A program made the position numbers and the translations under genes. The notes beneath the pieces are model-generated. The model was not told where the DNA came from and searched no databases. It was given only the letters and a program-made list of their open reading frames with translations. From Bacilli bacterium (GTDB lineage: Bacteria > Bacillota_I > Bacilli_A > RF39 > UBA660): a stretch of DNA of 15,977 bases. Location of the stretch: NCBI GenBank assembly GCA_017544525.1, contig JAFYEA010000012.1, forward strand, positions 1-15,977. The letters run 5' to 3'. Shown one piece after another: positions 1 through 7,551 of this stretch. Each line of letters starts with the position of its first letter. The first letter of the stretch is position 1.

Positions 1-879
1 AATAAAATTAATATTTTCTATTATACATTCATCACTATATAAACTTTCTGGATCTTCTCCAAAAGCAACATATAATTCATTCTTTTCTACATTCTTTCCT
101 ACAACGAAATGTCTATCTTTAAATCCTGCTATACCTACTTGTTTTCTTTGACCAATAGTATAATTCATAAGTCCTTCATGAGTACCTATAACTTCTTTTG
201 TATCAACATCAATTATATCTCCAGGATTCTTTTTTAAATAGTTATGAATAAACTTTTGATAGTTTCTTTCTCCAATAAAACATATACCTGTAGAATCTTT
301 CTTTTTAGCAGTAGGAATATCTGCTTCTAAAGCTATTTGTCTTACTTCAGGTTTAGTTAAATTTCCCACAGGAAATAATACATTTTCTAATTGTTTACTA
401 CTTACTTGTGCTAAGAAATAAGATTGATCTTTAGAAGTATCGATACCTCTATATAAATGTCCATCTTTTGTTCTTGCATAATGTCCAGTAGCTATATAAT
501 CTGCTCCTAATTTTTTAGCTTCTTCTATAAAAGCATCAAACTTAATGTATTTATTACACATTAAGTCTGGATTAGGAGTTCTACCCTTCTTTAATTCGTC
601 TAAGAAATATGAGAAAACATTGTCCCAATATTCCTTAACAAAATTAACTCTATGTAACTCAATACCAAGTTTATTACATACTTCTAAAGCATCATTATAA
701 TCCTGTTCTTGAGGACAAATATCATTGTTTAAATTAGGATTCCCTTCAATATCATTATTAACCATTGAATCCCAGTTTCTCATAAATAATCCTATTACTT
801 CATAACCTTCTTTTTGTAATAAATATGCTGAAACAGAACTATCTACTCCACCGCTCATTCCAACAACAACTTTTTTCAT
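1..879 (-). CDS. mnmA: tRNA-specific 2-thiouridylase MnmA (3' end outside window)
   Basis: Reading leftward from ATG 879 gives 293 open codons running off the window; full MnmA proteins are about 360-380 residues, so roughly the last 70-80 are missing. MnmA uses ATP and sulfur relayed from a cysteine desulfurase to make 2-thiouridine at wobble U34 of Lys, Glu and Gln tRNAs. Seen: the PP-loop SGGVDSS at residues 9-15, the segment [19 protein letters not shown] with catalytic Cys108, the TGHYAR motif near 131-136, and [11 protein letters not shown] with the second catalytic Cys200. A slightly long Asn/Asp-rich stretch lies at residues 40-56, between FMRNWD and the [10 protein letters not shown] segment. 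The start is fixed by a strong GGAGGTGA Shine-Dalgarno 5-6 nt upstream. It has its own promoter behind the histidine phosphatase gene. Identity is near certain. Confidence 0.96.
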   Translation of the reverse strand, partial: MKKVVVGMSGGVDSSVSAYLLQKEGYEVIGLFMRNWDSMVNNDIEGNPNLNNDICPQEQDYNDALEVCNKLGIELHRVNFVKEYWDNVFSYFLDELKKGRTPNPDLMCNKYIKFDAFIEEAKKLGADYIATGHYARTKDGHLYRGIDTSKDQSYFLAQVSSKQLENVLFPVGNLTKPEVRQIALEADIPTAKKKDSTGICFIGERNYQKFIHNYLKKNPGDIIDVDTKEVIGTHEGLMNYTIGQRKQVGIAGFKDRHFVVGKNVEKNELYVAFGEDPESLYSDECIIENINFI

Positions 880-907
880 ATTTCTCACCTCCTTAAAAAT
901 TTTTAAT

Positions 908-936
908 ATATTAACATAAAATTCAAAAATATACAA
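908..936 (-). promoter_or_regulatory. promoter of mnmA
   Basis: -35 TTGTAT (931-936), 17-nt spacer, -10 TAATAT (908-913) preceded by TGT, an extended -10. The -35 touches the stop codon of the upstream gene (937-939), with no terminator between. mnmA may therefore also receive read-through from the operon above it. Confidence 0.55.
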
Positions 937-1464
937 TTATAAAGTATATTCTTTAATTTCAGCATTTTTTATACCTAAATCTAATAATCTACCATCTTCT
1001 GGAACACCATTAAAATATACATAAAATGCTTTTGATACTCCACTATGAGCTACTATTAAAACACTGTTATAATTTTTAGTTTTTAATTCATCTAAAAATC
1101 CTTTTATTCTATCACATAATTCCTTAGTCATTTCTGCAGTACCAAATCTCTTTTTAGAGTAATAATTCCATTGTTCATCTCTATCTACTAAAGAACATGA
1201 TACTCCCTCTAAAGAACCATGTATTCTTTCTTGTAATCTATCATCAGTAATAATTTTTTTATTATTAACATTAATTATTTCAGCAGTATGTTTTGCCCTT
1301 AATAATGGTGATGATATTACTATATCATAATCAATTAATTTGATTTTTTCTTTTAAATCTTCTGCTTGTTTAATACCTGTTTCATTTATATCTTCATCTA
1401 CAAAATTAAATCTTCCTATTACATTTGAATCACATTGACCATGTCTTACTAAATATATTTTCAT
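937..1464 (-). CDS. histidine phosphatase family protein (phosphoglycerate-mutase-like)
   Basis: A 175-residue histidine phosphatase (His_Phos_1 fold) that would hydrolyse a phosphomonoester through a phospho-histidine intermediate. Seen: the N-terminal VRHGQCDSN motif with Arg7 and nucleophile His8, SSPLLRAKHTAE with Arg56, the acid-bearing segment LQERIHGSLEG near residue 79, and the second catalytic His at VAHSGVSKAF (about 140). I chose ATG 1464 rather than an in-frame TTG at 1476: GAGGAA lies 6 nt upstream of the ATG, and the preceding gene stops at 1466-1468, one base before it, so the two are translationally coupled. It is last in an operon with a TIM-barrel isomerase and a kinase, so a sugar phosphate or phosphorylated metabolite is a likely substrate. 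Members include alpha-ribazole phosphatases, cofactor-dependent mutases and sugar phosphatases, and the exact substrate cannot be read from this sequence. Confidence 0.88.
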   Translation of the reverse strand: MKIYLVRHGQCDSNVIGRFNFVDEDINETGIKQAEDLKEKIKLIDYDIVISSPLLRAKHTAEIINVNNKKIITDDRLQERIHGSLEGVSCSLVDRDEQWNYYSKKRFGTAEMTKELCDRIKGFLDELKTKNYNSVLIVAHSGVSKAFYVYFNGVPEDGRLLDLGIKNAEIKEYTL

Positions 1465-1465
1465 A

Positions 1466-2251
1466 TTATTCCTCAAATTTTCTTTTCAATTTTAGACCTG
1501 TTTCATATCCTTTTTCATAAAATTCTTCTATAGTCATACCACTATATTGTTTATAATAATGTATCTCTAAAGTAGTATATCCCTCAAAGCCATTTTCTTT
1601 TAATTTAGATATAACATTATCAAAGTCTATAGTACCTTCAAAAGGTAATAAATGTTCATCTGTTTCACCTTTATTATCATGTAGATGAACTGCAAATATT
1701 CTATCTTTAAAATTATTAAAATTAAATTCATCACCAAAATGAGCATGAACATGTCCTGAATCATAACATATTCCTACATTAGGATTCTTAATATTAGCTA
1801 TTGCATAGTCTAAATATCCTTTAATTTTAGTATTTTCAAAAGCTACTTTAACTCCTAAACTTTCAGCATAATTACAGATTTCTTTTAATCTATTTATACC
1901 TATTTCACTATACATAGGAGCCTCATTTTTAGCAGTTAAATGCATAACTACCATAGGAATACCATTATCATAACAATCTTTAATATCTTTTTTATATCTT
2001 TCTACAATACCTGTATCTTCTTCTATCCAAAGATTATTAATTTCTTGGTATCCTAGATGAGCAAATATTATATTTAAACCTTTTTCTTTTACATATCTTA
2101 ATTGTTCTTCCTGAGATGTTTCCCAATCCTCATCATACCACTCTAAAAATACATTTTTAAATCCTGCATTTTTAATAGCATCTATTGTCTCATATAAATT
2201 ATTATTTTGATTATAATTACTTACTACTACAGCAAGTTCATACTTATCCAT
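1466..2251 (-). CDS. sugar phosphate isomerase/epimerase, xylose-isomerase-like TIM barrel
   Basis: A 261-residue member of the AP_endonuc_2 / xylose-isomerase-like TIM-barrel superfamily: metal-dependent isomerases and epimerases of sugars, polyols and inositols. Seen: VAFENTK with Glu139, CYDSGHVHAHFGD with Asp164 and His167, VHLHDNKGETDEH with His189/His191 and His200, PFEGTIDF (the usual GxGxxD/N segment before the last helix) and TTLEIH with Glu229. These are the expected metal ligands of the barrel. ATG 2251 is preceded by GGAGG with 6 nt spacing; the GAGG follows directly from the upstream TAG stop (2260-2262), so the genes are coupled. Endonuclease IV is unlikely because the protein lacks its longer His-rich signature and sits between a kinase and a phosphatase. 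The substrate is unknown. Confidence 0.87.
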   Translation of the reverse strand: MDKYELAVVVSNYNQNNNLYETIDAIKNAGFKNVFLEWYDEDWETSQEEQLRYVKEKGLNIIFAHLGYQEINNLWIEEDTGIVERYKKDIKDCYDNGIPMVVMHLTAKNEAPMYSEIGINRLKEICNYAESLGVKVAFENTKIKGYLDYAIANIKNPNVGICYDSGHVHAHFGDEFNFNNFKDRIFAVHLHDNKGETDEHLLPFEGTIDFDNVISKLKENGFEGYTTLEIHYYKQYSGMTIEEFYEKGYETGLKLKRKFEE

Positions 2252-2259
2252 AAAACCTC

Positions 2260-3150
2260 CTACATAACTATTTTAGCAGCATTTAAAACATCTTCTTTTA
2301 ATTCATCTATTTCTGGATGTCTAACTAGATGTGCTAAATAATAAACTATATCATATATAGCTAATCTTTCTTTTAGATTATTAACATTTAATAATTCTGG
2401 ATAATATTTTTTAACATATCCCATTATATTTTTATATTGATCTAAAGAAGTATATTCTTCTGCTTCTTCACTAGCAAATTTCCAAGGCTTTCTAATCATG
2501 CGATAAAAAATATCTAATTCAAAATCTCTTGGAGCATACATAGATCTTTCAAAATCAATTACTTTTATTTTACCATCATTGACAAATATATTATCAAAAT
2601 GCAAATCATTATGAACTAATACAAAGTCATTAGACTCTAAATATTTATCAAAATTAGAATATGCTTTATCTAATATATTTAATTCTTCTTCATTAAATAT
2701 ATTTAATTCTTTAGATTTAGTATATGAAGGATTAAACTTATCTTTCATATACTTAGACCAATCATATTTATTACCGTTGTTATTATGAAACATTTTCATA
2801 ATATCACATAATTGTCTTATTATATCTTCTCTTTCAGATTCACTATATGTATGCCATACTTCATATAAAGAAACACCTTTTAATTTTTCTATTATTTCAT
2901 AAAAATAAGGTATATCTTCTTTATCAGTACTAAAATAATATAATTTTGGAATATATTCATTACCTTCATTTGAATTATAAAAATCTATTTCTCTTTTAAA
3001 TTCTTCTTCATTATCTATATCAGTACATATCTTGACTATGTATAAATTATTAACATCGTAAATAGTGTTAGTAAAACCAATATTTATTTTATTAACAATT
3101 GGATTATCTCCGAATAAAGATATATGCTTATCTATTATTTTTTCTATCAT
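2260..3150 (-). CDS. phosphotransferase family kinase (APH/choline-kinase-like)
   Basis: A 296-residue protein with the small-molecule kinase fold of aminoglycoside phosphotransferases, choline kinases and related enzymes. Seen: an N-lobe strand YIVKICT carrying the likely ATP-binding Lys40, the Brenner motif VHNDLHFDN (catalytic Asp182, Asn187) and the metal-binding VIDFERS (Asp199). RDFELDIFYRM follows, the typical C-lobe continuation. I chose ATG 3150: AGGTGA lies 5 nt upstream, whereas the alternative GTG at 3159 overlaps that Shine-Dalgarno. It is first in the operon with the isomerase and histidine phosphatase, and the promoter lies just upstream. The family includes kinases for choline, ethanolamine, homoserine, methylthioribose, fructosamine and antibiotics. 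Context with sugar enzymes favours a metabolic substrate over drug resistance, but that is inference. Confidence 0.85.
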   Translation of the reverse strand: MIEKIIDKHISLFGDNPIVNKINIGFTNTIYDVNNLYIVKICTDIDNEEEFKREIDFYNSNEGNEYIPKLYYFSTDKEDIPYFYEIIEKLKGVSLYEVWHTYSESEREDIIRQLCDIMKMFHNNNGNKYDWSKYMKDKFNPSYTKSKELNIFNEEELNILDKAYSNFDKYLESNDFVLVHNDLHFDNIFVNDGKIKVIDFERSMYAPRDFELDIFYRMIRKPWKFASEEAEEYTSLDQYKNIMGYVKKYYPELLNVNNLKERLAIYDIVYYLAHLVRHPEIDELKEDVLNAAKIVM

Positions 3151-3167
3151 GTGAGTCACCTATAAAT

Positions 3168-3196
3168 ATTATATCAAAAAAGATGATAATTTATAA
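3168..3196 (-). promoter_or_regulatory. promoter of the kinase-isomerase-phosphatase operon
   Basis: Extended -10 TGATATAAT (core 3168-3173, TGA at 3174-3176) with a weak -35 TTATAA (3191-3196) at 17 nt. It lies inside the terminator of the preceding gene: the -10 follows the T-tract immediately and the -35 sits in the hairpin loop. The predicted transcript start is only a few bases before the AGGTGA ribosome binding site. Confidence 0.55.
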
Positions 3197-3210
3197 AGTC
3201 TTATCATCTT
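3176..3210 (-). terminator. intrinsic terminator of the aminopeptidase/512-residue-protein operon
   Basis: A 10-bp inverted repeat AAGATGATAA / TTATCATCTT (3180-3189 with 3201-3210), an 11-nt loop and six T on the minus strand. The stop codon of the 512-residue gene is in the loop, and its last Glu-Asp-Asp codons form one stem arm. Confidence 0.8.
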
Positions 3211-4729
3211 CATTAGTTTCTATATTCTTTTTATTTAATTCTTTTATTTGTTTTAATATTTCATAAGTAAGAGCGAATTCTAATTCTTCAGAGAAATGTA
3301 TTCTTCTTTTATTACTTTCTCTTAATTCTTCATAATCTTTTATATATTTTTTTAAATCTTCTGGAGCATCCGTATCATCAATGGTCTTACTCCCTTTTTG
3401 TTTTTTATCATACAAAACACTATAAATTTGGTTTATGTAATTTGGAATATTAATATTATATTGTTTTAAATCTTCAATAAAACCAATTAAATATTTACCA
3501 TCATTTTCATAAAACATTTTATCGGTAATTCTTAATTGAGGGATCTTTTCACCATCTCCCATTAATTGAATTGTTGCTTCTTTTGGATCAAATTCTATAT
3601 TAGTTTCAAATAGTTTTTCAATTATTGCTTTAAATTGATTTATACCTGTTCTAATATCCTCTTCGTTAAAGTATTTTGTATAACAATGTTCAACGGTTTC
3701 TAAATTCGTCTTTGCTCTAACTGTTCTTTCTACTCTGTCAGAATCTGCATTTTCCCATCCATGTGAAGCTACACTTTCATATTTATAACCTAACATAGAG
3801 ATAAATCTATTTGCAAAATTCTTAACATTTGTTCCTTTATAGCCTATAACAGTTAAATTAGGATTCTTTTCTTTCACTTCTTCCATTTCCGCTTCTGGAC
3901 ATAATAAATATCCTTTTGAAATATCAACATTACCTAAAGAAAATGTATCTCCTGTTGTAATACTAACCAAATTAGGAACATCCACTAATGGAATAACAAT
4001 TGCATATCTACAATCTTCCCAATTACCATAAAAATGACTTCCAACTTCTCCATTAACTGCAAAATGCACAGTATCTCTAACAGCTTGAAATCTTATATCT
4101 ATTTTTTTATCTCCAATTCCTATTTGTTCTTCATGATATTTATTAGAATTAGTTGTTGTTTTTATTTCATCATTACTTGGAGTAAAATTAGTCTTATGTA
4201 TTAGTACTAAATCTTCTAATTTATCAAAATCACAATGAACTAATACAATTTTATCTGTCTCATCTAAAACAAAAGGTATTCCTTTTTCTTTACATAATTT
4301 TATTGCTTCTTCTATAGTTATTCCTAAATCTTTTAAATTATAAGCATTTTTTATCTTTTCATATTTTTCTATAATACCTTTTAAATCTTCTGATTTTAGG
4401 TTTAGTTCTTTTAATCGGTTTTCTATTTCATTCTTTCTCTTTTCATAACGCTCTAATGCTGAATCTCTTCTTATTTTATGTTTAATATACTCACTATATT
4501 TTTTAGGATATTCTTTTTTTCTTTTTTTATATTCACCATAATTAGTTATTTTTTCAAAGAATCCAAAAAGTTTTTTTGGATCTTTAGGTTCATATAATTC
4601 TTCATATTCTGGTTCTTCCAATGTTGCTTGTTCCCAACCTAGTCTTTTAATTTCTTCAAGTAGTTTTTTTGCTTCTTCTACTTGGTCTTTTATTTCATCT
4701 AATAGAATTTTCTTTATTTTTTCAAACAT
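3191..4729 (-). CDS. uncharacterised 512-residue soluble protein with N-terminal coiled coil
   Basis: I do not recognise a named family. Residues 1-130 are highly charged Lys/Glu-rich helix with likely coiled coil, broken by a Pro/Tyr/Glu-rich stretch (about 37-52). Residues 135-175 look like a small alpha/beta unit (ITIEEAIKLCKEKGIPFVL). From about 170 to 330 there is a compact globular core with distinctive motifs: DLVLIHKTNFTPSNDEI, VHFAVNGEVGSHFYGNW, YAIVIPLVDV, GDTFSLGNVDISKGYLLCP and NLTVIGYKG. The C-terminal 180 residues are helical and charged. No signal peptide or membrane segment is visible, so it is probably cytoplasmic. ATG 4729 follows AGGTGATAAT, and the TAG stop of the M29 aminopeptidase gene lies within that Shine-Dalgarno, so the two are coupled. 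The His-Lys-Thr strand followed by an N-G-x-V-x-x-H motif faintly recalls ADP-ribosyltransferase-like folds, but I cannot support that assignment. Confidence 0.8.
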   Translation of the reverse strand: MFEKIKKILLDEIKDQVEEAKKLLEEIKRLGWEQATLEEPEYEELYEPKDPKKLFGFFEKITNYGEYKKRKKEYPKKYSEYIKHKIRRDSALERYEKRKNEIENRLKELNLKSEDLKGIIEKYEKIKNAYNLKDLGITIEEAIKLCKEKGIPFVLDETDKIVLVHCDFDKLEDLVLIHKTNFTPSNDEIKTTTNSNKYHEEQIGIGDKKIDIRFQAVRDTVHFAVNGEVGSHFYGNWEDCRYAIVIPLVDVPNLVSITTGDTFSLGNVDISKGYLLCPEAEMEEVKEKNPNLTVIGYKGTNVKNFANRFISMLGYKYESVASHGWENADSDRVERTVRAKTNLETVEHCYTKYFNEEDIRTGINQFKAIIEKLFETNIEFDPKEATIQLMGDGEKIPQLRITDKMFYENDGKYLIGFIEDLKQYNINIPNYINQIYSVLYDKKQKGSKTIDDTDAPEDLKKYIKDYEELRESNKRRIHFSEELEFALTYEILKQIKELNKKNIETNEDDKTL

Positions 4730-4737
4730 ATTATCAC

Positions 4738-5964
4738 CTATTCAAATTCTTCAGAGAAGTTTCCATTTTTAAATATAAGTACTTTTTTACCATCTTTAGT
4801 AATTCCTGTAATATCAAGGTCTTTTGTTCCTACCATAAAATCAACATGTGAATCACATTTATTTAAATTATATTCATTGAATAAAACATCTTTTGATATA
4901 TTAGATCCATTCTCTACACATTCTGGAAATGAATCACCAAGAGCTATATGACAAGCAGCATTTTCATCAAATAAAGTTTCTAAGAATACTTGATTAGTAT
5001 TAGATATTGGTGAATCATAAGGAACAAGTGCTACTTCTCCTAACATATTTGAATTTTCACAGATATTAATCATTTCTTTTAGAATAGAATCACCTACTTC
5101 AGCATGTGAATCTACTACTTTTCCACCAGAAAATTTAATATAAAAATTATCTATTATATTATCTTGATAAGATAATGGTTTAGAAGAATATACTATACCT
5201 TCAGCTGATTTACAATCAGGTGATGTAAATACTTCTTCAGTAGGAAAATTAACTAATACTTCTTTACCACTAGCAAGTGTTTGTCTTCCTGATTCCCACT
5301 TATGATTTTTTGGTAAATCAACACTAAAATTAGTTCCATTTGAACTATTATATTGTAATGTTTTAAATTGATATTCAGTTAATTTTTTTGCTCTTTCTTT
5401 TAATTTACTAATTTTTTCATCCCATACTTTTACTGGATTATCTTCTTTAATCATACATATATCAAATATCTTATCCCATAAGATATCCACAACATTATCT
5501 TCTTTAAATAATTCTTTTGCCCACATTTCTGTAGGTACTGCTGCTATACACCAAGCAAGCATAGATTTATCTCTTAAATCATCAAATTCTTTTCTTGTTT
5601 CATAAGCATATTTTGTTATTTCAGCCATTTTTTTTGAATCTATATCTTTCATTAATCCTGGCATTTCTGATGCAAGCATTAAAAATGCAGCATTCTTTTT
5701 ACCATATACATTCCACATTTCTTTATTCCAAAGACCTGTTTCTTTTATTTCATCAATATTCATATTTTTTAATACATCATGTTTTTTAAACGGATCACTT
5801 TCATCATAATAAATATCTGTTACTCCAAGTTCTTTAGCTATATTAGTAACTATATCTACAAAGTCTTTTCTTTCTTTGTTATAACTTATAAATAATGGTT
5901 GATCTTTTTCTATTTTTAAACAAGACTCTAATATTACTCTTGCATATTTTTCTTTTAAACTCAT
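4738..5964 (-). CDS. M29 family metalloaminopeptidase (AmpS/PepS-like)
   Basis: A 408-residue cytoplasmic aminopeptidase of peptidase family M29, the usual length for AmpS/PepS/AmpT. It removes N-terminal residues from peptides using two divalent metals. Seen: the family start (LKEKYARVILESCLKIEKDQ), NFPTEEVFTSPD with metal ligand Glu243 or Glu244, MLGEVALVPYDSPI with Glu310, ACHIALGDSFP with His339, and CDSHVDFMVGTKDLDI with His373 and Asp375. These are the expected ligands in order. ATG 5964 follows GGAGG with good spacing. The downstream uncharacterised gene begins with a Shine-Dalgarno overlapping this gene's TAG stop, so both are made from one mRNA ending at the 3176-3210 terminator. Confidence 0.94.
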   Translation of the reverse strand: MSLKEKYARVILESCLKIEKDQPLFISYNKERKDFVDIVTNIAKELGVTDIYYDESDPFKKHDVLKNMNIDEIKETGLWNKEMWNVYGKKNAAFLMLASEMPGLMKDIDSKKMAEITKYAYETRKEFDDLRDKSMLAWCIAAVPTEMWAKELFKEDNVVDILWDKIFDICMIKEDNPVKVWDEKISKLKERAKKLTEYQFKTLQYNSSNGTNFSVDLPKNHKWESGRQTLASGKEVLVNFPTEEVFTSPDCKSAEGIVYSSKPLSYQDNIIDNFYIKFSGGKVVDSHAEVGDSILKEMINICENSNMLGEVALVPYDSPISNTNQVFLETLFDENAACHIALGDSFPECVENGSNISKDVLFNEYNLNKCDSHVDFMVGTKDLDITGITKDGKKVLIFKNGNFSEEFE

Positions 5965-5981
5965 AAAAGCCTCCTAAGTAT

Positions 5982-6010
5982 ATTATACAATAAAAAAAGA
6001 TAAGATTTAA
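5982..6010 (-). promoter_or_regulatory. promoter of the M29 aminopeptidase operon
   Basis: A consensus -10 TATAAT (5982-5987), with a poor -35 (TTAAAT, 6005-6010) at 17 nt. The -35 position falls inside the preceding terminator hairpin. The -10 is about 12 nt upstream of the TAGGAGG ribosome binding site. Confidence 0.5.
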
Positions 6011-6019
6011 TCTTATCTT
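5992..6019 (-). terminator. intrinsic terminator of the GT-C-like membrane protein gene
   Basis: A perfect 11-bp inverted repeat AAGATAAGATT / AATCTTATCTT around a single central base (effective loop of about 5 nt), followed on the minus strand by seven T. The first AA of the stem is the AA of the TAA stop codon at 6018-6020. Confidence 0.85.
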
Positions 6020-7472
6020 ATTTTTTAATGTAAATATAGCACATATCATCACTATAATACAATTCATAATCTTCAGTTTCATCTAAATAATAATGTAATT
6101 GATTTGCTTTATAAGTTAGAATTACATCAAAATCATATTTATCTAGTAATTTTCTTGTGTCTCCACGTAATTCACCAATATCTAAAGATTCTGGTAATAT
6201 TTCTTGACTAAATACATCTCCTAATCCATAAGAGAATATTTTTACATCATCTAATAAACCTAAATCATCTAATTTATATAATAGATATCCTCCACCACCA
6301 AAGTCATTAAACATTCTCTTTGGTTTTAATTCTCCAATAACCTTAACAGCTTTATCACTATAATAACCATCATTATCTATTATTCCTACATTTTTAATTG
6401 TACTTAGTTGTTTATAACCAACTACTCCTAAAGCTGCAACTAATAAACAAATAAATAAAACTGTTATTACTTTTCTAATTTTTTCAAATGGTTTAGATAA
6501 TACTTCATACATATTATCAGTTACAAAGAAATATTTACCTAAAGTCCACATCGAATAAATTCCATACATTCCAATAAATCTTTGACTCTTTAAACACATA
6601 TAGAATAATAATAATTGGAAAGCAATTTCATGAAATTTCATTTTGCTCTTAGTTAATATTAAATTAAATACTGGAAGCGCAATTACTATAAATATATATA
6701 ATCCTAAATATCCATGGAAATCTGGACTAGCCCATTCTTCTATATTATCTAACATACTTGTATCTGCCATATTTGAGAATGGATATAAAAGCATCTTATA
6801 ACCAAATGGATTTAAACAACTTGCTATAAGTGTTAATCCTAAAACTATTAATAAAGTCTTAACTTGTGATTTGTTTAAAAAACTACTACTCCATCTATCT
6901 TCTTTAAATTTAAATATTTTTAAGAATATATGACACATTAATATTCCAATTATAAATATATATGGAAGTGATGAAGATCCTCCATGGAAATTAACCCATA
7001 ATATTTGTAATATTGGTATTGTAAATATTAATTTTTTAAATTTCTTTTCATCATCAATATAACTAAATAATATATAAACTAAATATGCCATAAATAACAA
7101 ACTAATTATATATGGTCTTGGTCCTGTAACTTTAAAGAATACAGTCATTAATAATAAATATAATAGTTTAAAATCAAATAACTTTTTAAATTTTACTCTT
7201 AATGATTTTGCCATCAATATATATAATAATAAGAAGATTAATAACATTATCAATAAGCATCCTAATGGTGTAAGTTTATACATAATAAACTCTGTTAACC
7301 ATTCATGACTTGTCCATTCATAAGGTCCATGCCAAACAAAAAGTGCTTCTTTTGGAATTACTTTATTAACATCAATATAATGTCCTATTACATAATGCCA
7401 AAACCAATCATTATCAGTAATAGGTTCAAAAGACATTAATAATCCCATTAAAAATGTAAATATAATACCCAT
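6018..7472 (-). CDS. polytopic membrane protein, GT-C-glycosyltransferase-like
   Basis: A 484-residue protein with about ten hydrophobic segments up to residue ~360, then a soluble C-terminal part (about 375-484) rich in Asp/Tyr. The first helix leads straight into DNDWFWHYVIGHYI (residues 20-33), and the next loop holds the segment PYEWTSHEWLTEF (50-62). A D-x-W-x-WH...HEWL signature after TM1 occurs in many bacterial and archaeal membrane proteins with the GT-C architecture (large acidic loop after TM1, lipid-linked sugar donor). I therefore infer a lipid-linked glycan glycosyltransferase or a related protein; no catalytic activity is proven by the sequence. ATG 7472 follows TAGGAGG, and the gene has its own promoter and terminator. 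Its neighbour upstream is a giant NAGPA lipoprotein, so a shared role in surface glycans is plausible. Confidence 0.75.
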   Translation of the reverse strand: MGIIFTFLMGLLMSFEPITDNDWFWHYVIGHYIDVNKVIPKEALFVWHGPYEWTSHEWLTEFIMYKLTPLGCLLIMLLIFLLLYILMAKSLRVKFKKLFDFKLLYLLLMTVFFKVTGPRPYIISLLFMAYLVYILFSYIDDEKKFKKLIFTIPILQILWVNFHGGSSSLPYIFIIGILMCHIFLKIFKFKEDRWSSSFLNKSQVKTLLIVLGLTLIASCLNPFGYKMLLYPFSNMADTSMLDNIEEWASPDFHGYLGLYIFIVIALPVFNLILTKSKMKFHEIAFQLLLFYMCLKSQRFIGMYGIYSMWTLGKYFFVTDNMYEVLSKPFEKIRKVITVLFICLLVAALGVVGYKQLSTIKNVGIIDNDGYYSDKAVKVIGELKPKRMFNDFGGGGYLLYKLDDLGLLDDVKIFSYGLGDVFSQEILPESLDIGELRGDTRKLLDKYDFDVILTYKANQLHYYLDETEDYELYYSDDMCYIYIKK

Positions 7473-7495
7473 AAATCCTCCTAGATTATATATTA

Positions 7496-7523
7496 ATTAT
7501 AACATATTTTAAGTTACAATCAA
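7496..7523 (-). promoter_or_regulatory. promoter of the GT-C-like membrane protein gene
   Basis: -35 TTGATT (7518-7523), 16-nt spacer, extended -10 TGTTATAAT (core 7496-7501). The -35 begins directly after the T-tract of the preceding terminator. Another TATAAT-like string lies about 12 nt downstream but has no fitting -35. Confidence 0.6.
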
Positions 7524-7551
7524 TAAAAAAAGGATTACTATAAGTAATCCT
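7524..7551 (-). terminator. intrinsic terminator of the giant repeat lipoprotein gene
   Basis: A 9-bp perfect stem AGGATTACT / AGTAATCCT with a 3-nt loop (7531-7551), followed on the minus strand by a T-tract (7525-7530). The AG of the TAG stop codon forms the base of the stem. Confidence 0.88.

Noticed and set aside
2260..3150. Aminoglycoside-resistance gene
   Set aside because: The kinase motifs are shared by many metabolic kinases, and the operon with an isomerase and phosphatase points to metabolism; no resistance-type neighbours or mobile element are present.
4669..6082. Short open frames 4669-4851 (+), 5595-5789 (+) and 5879-6082 (-)
   Set aside because: Each lies over a well-supported gene in another frame, with hydrophobic or Phe-rich composition typical of AT-rich shadows and no suitable ribosome binding site.
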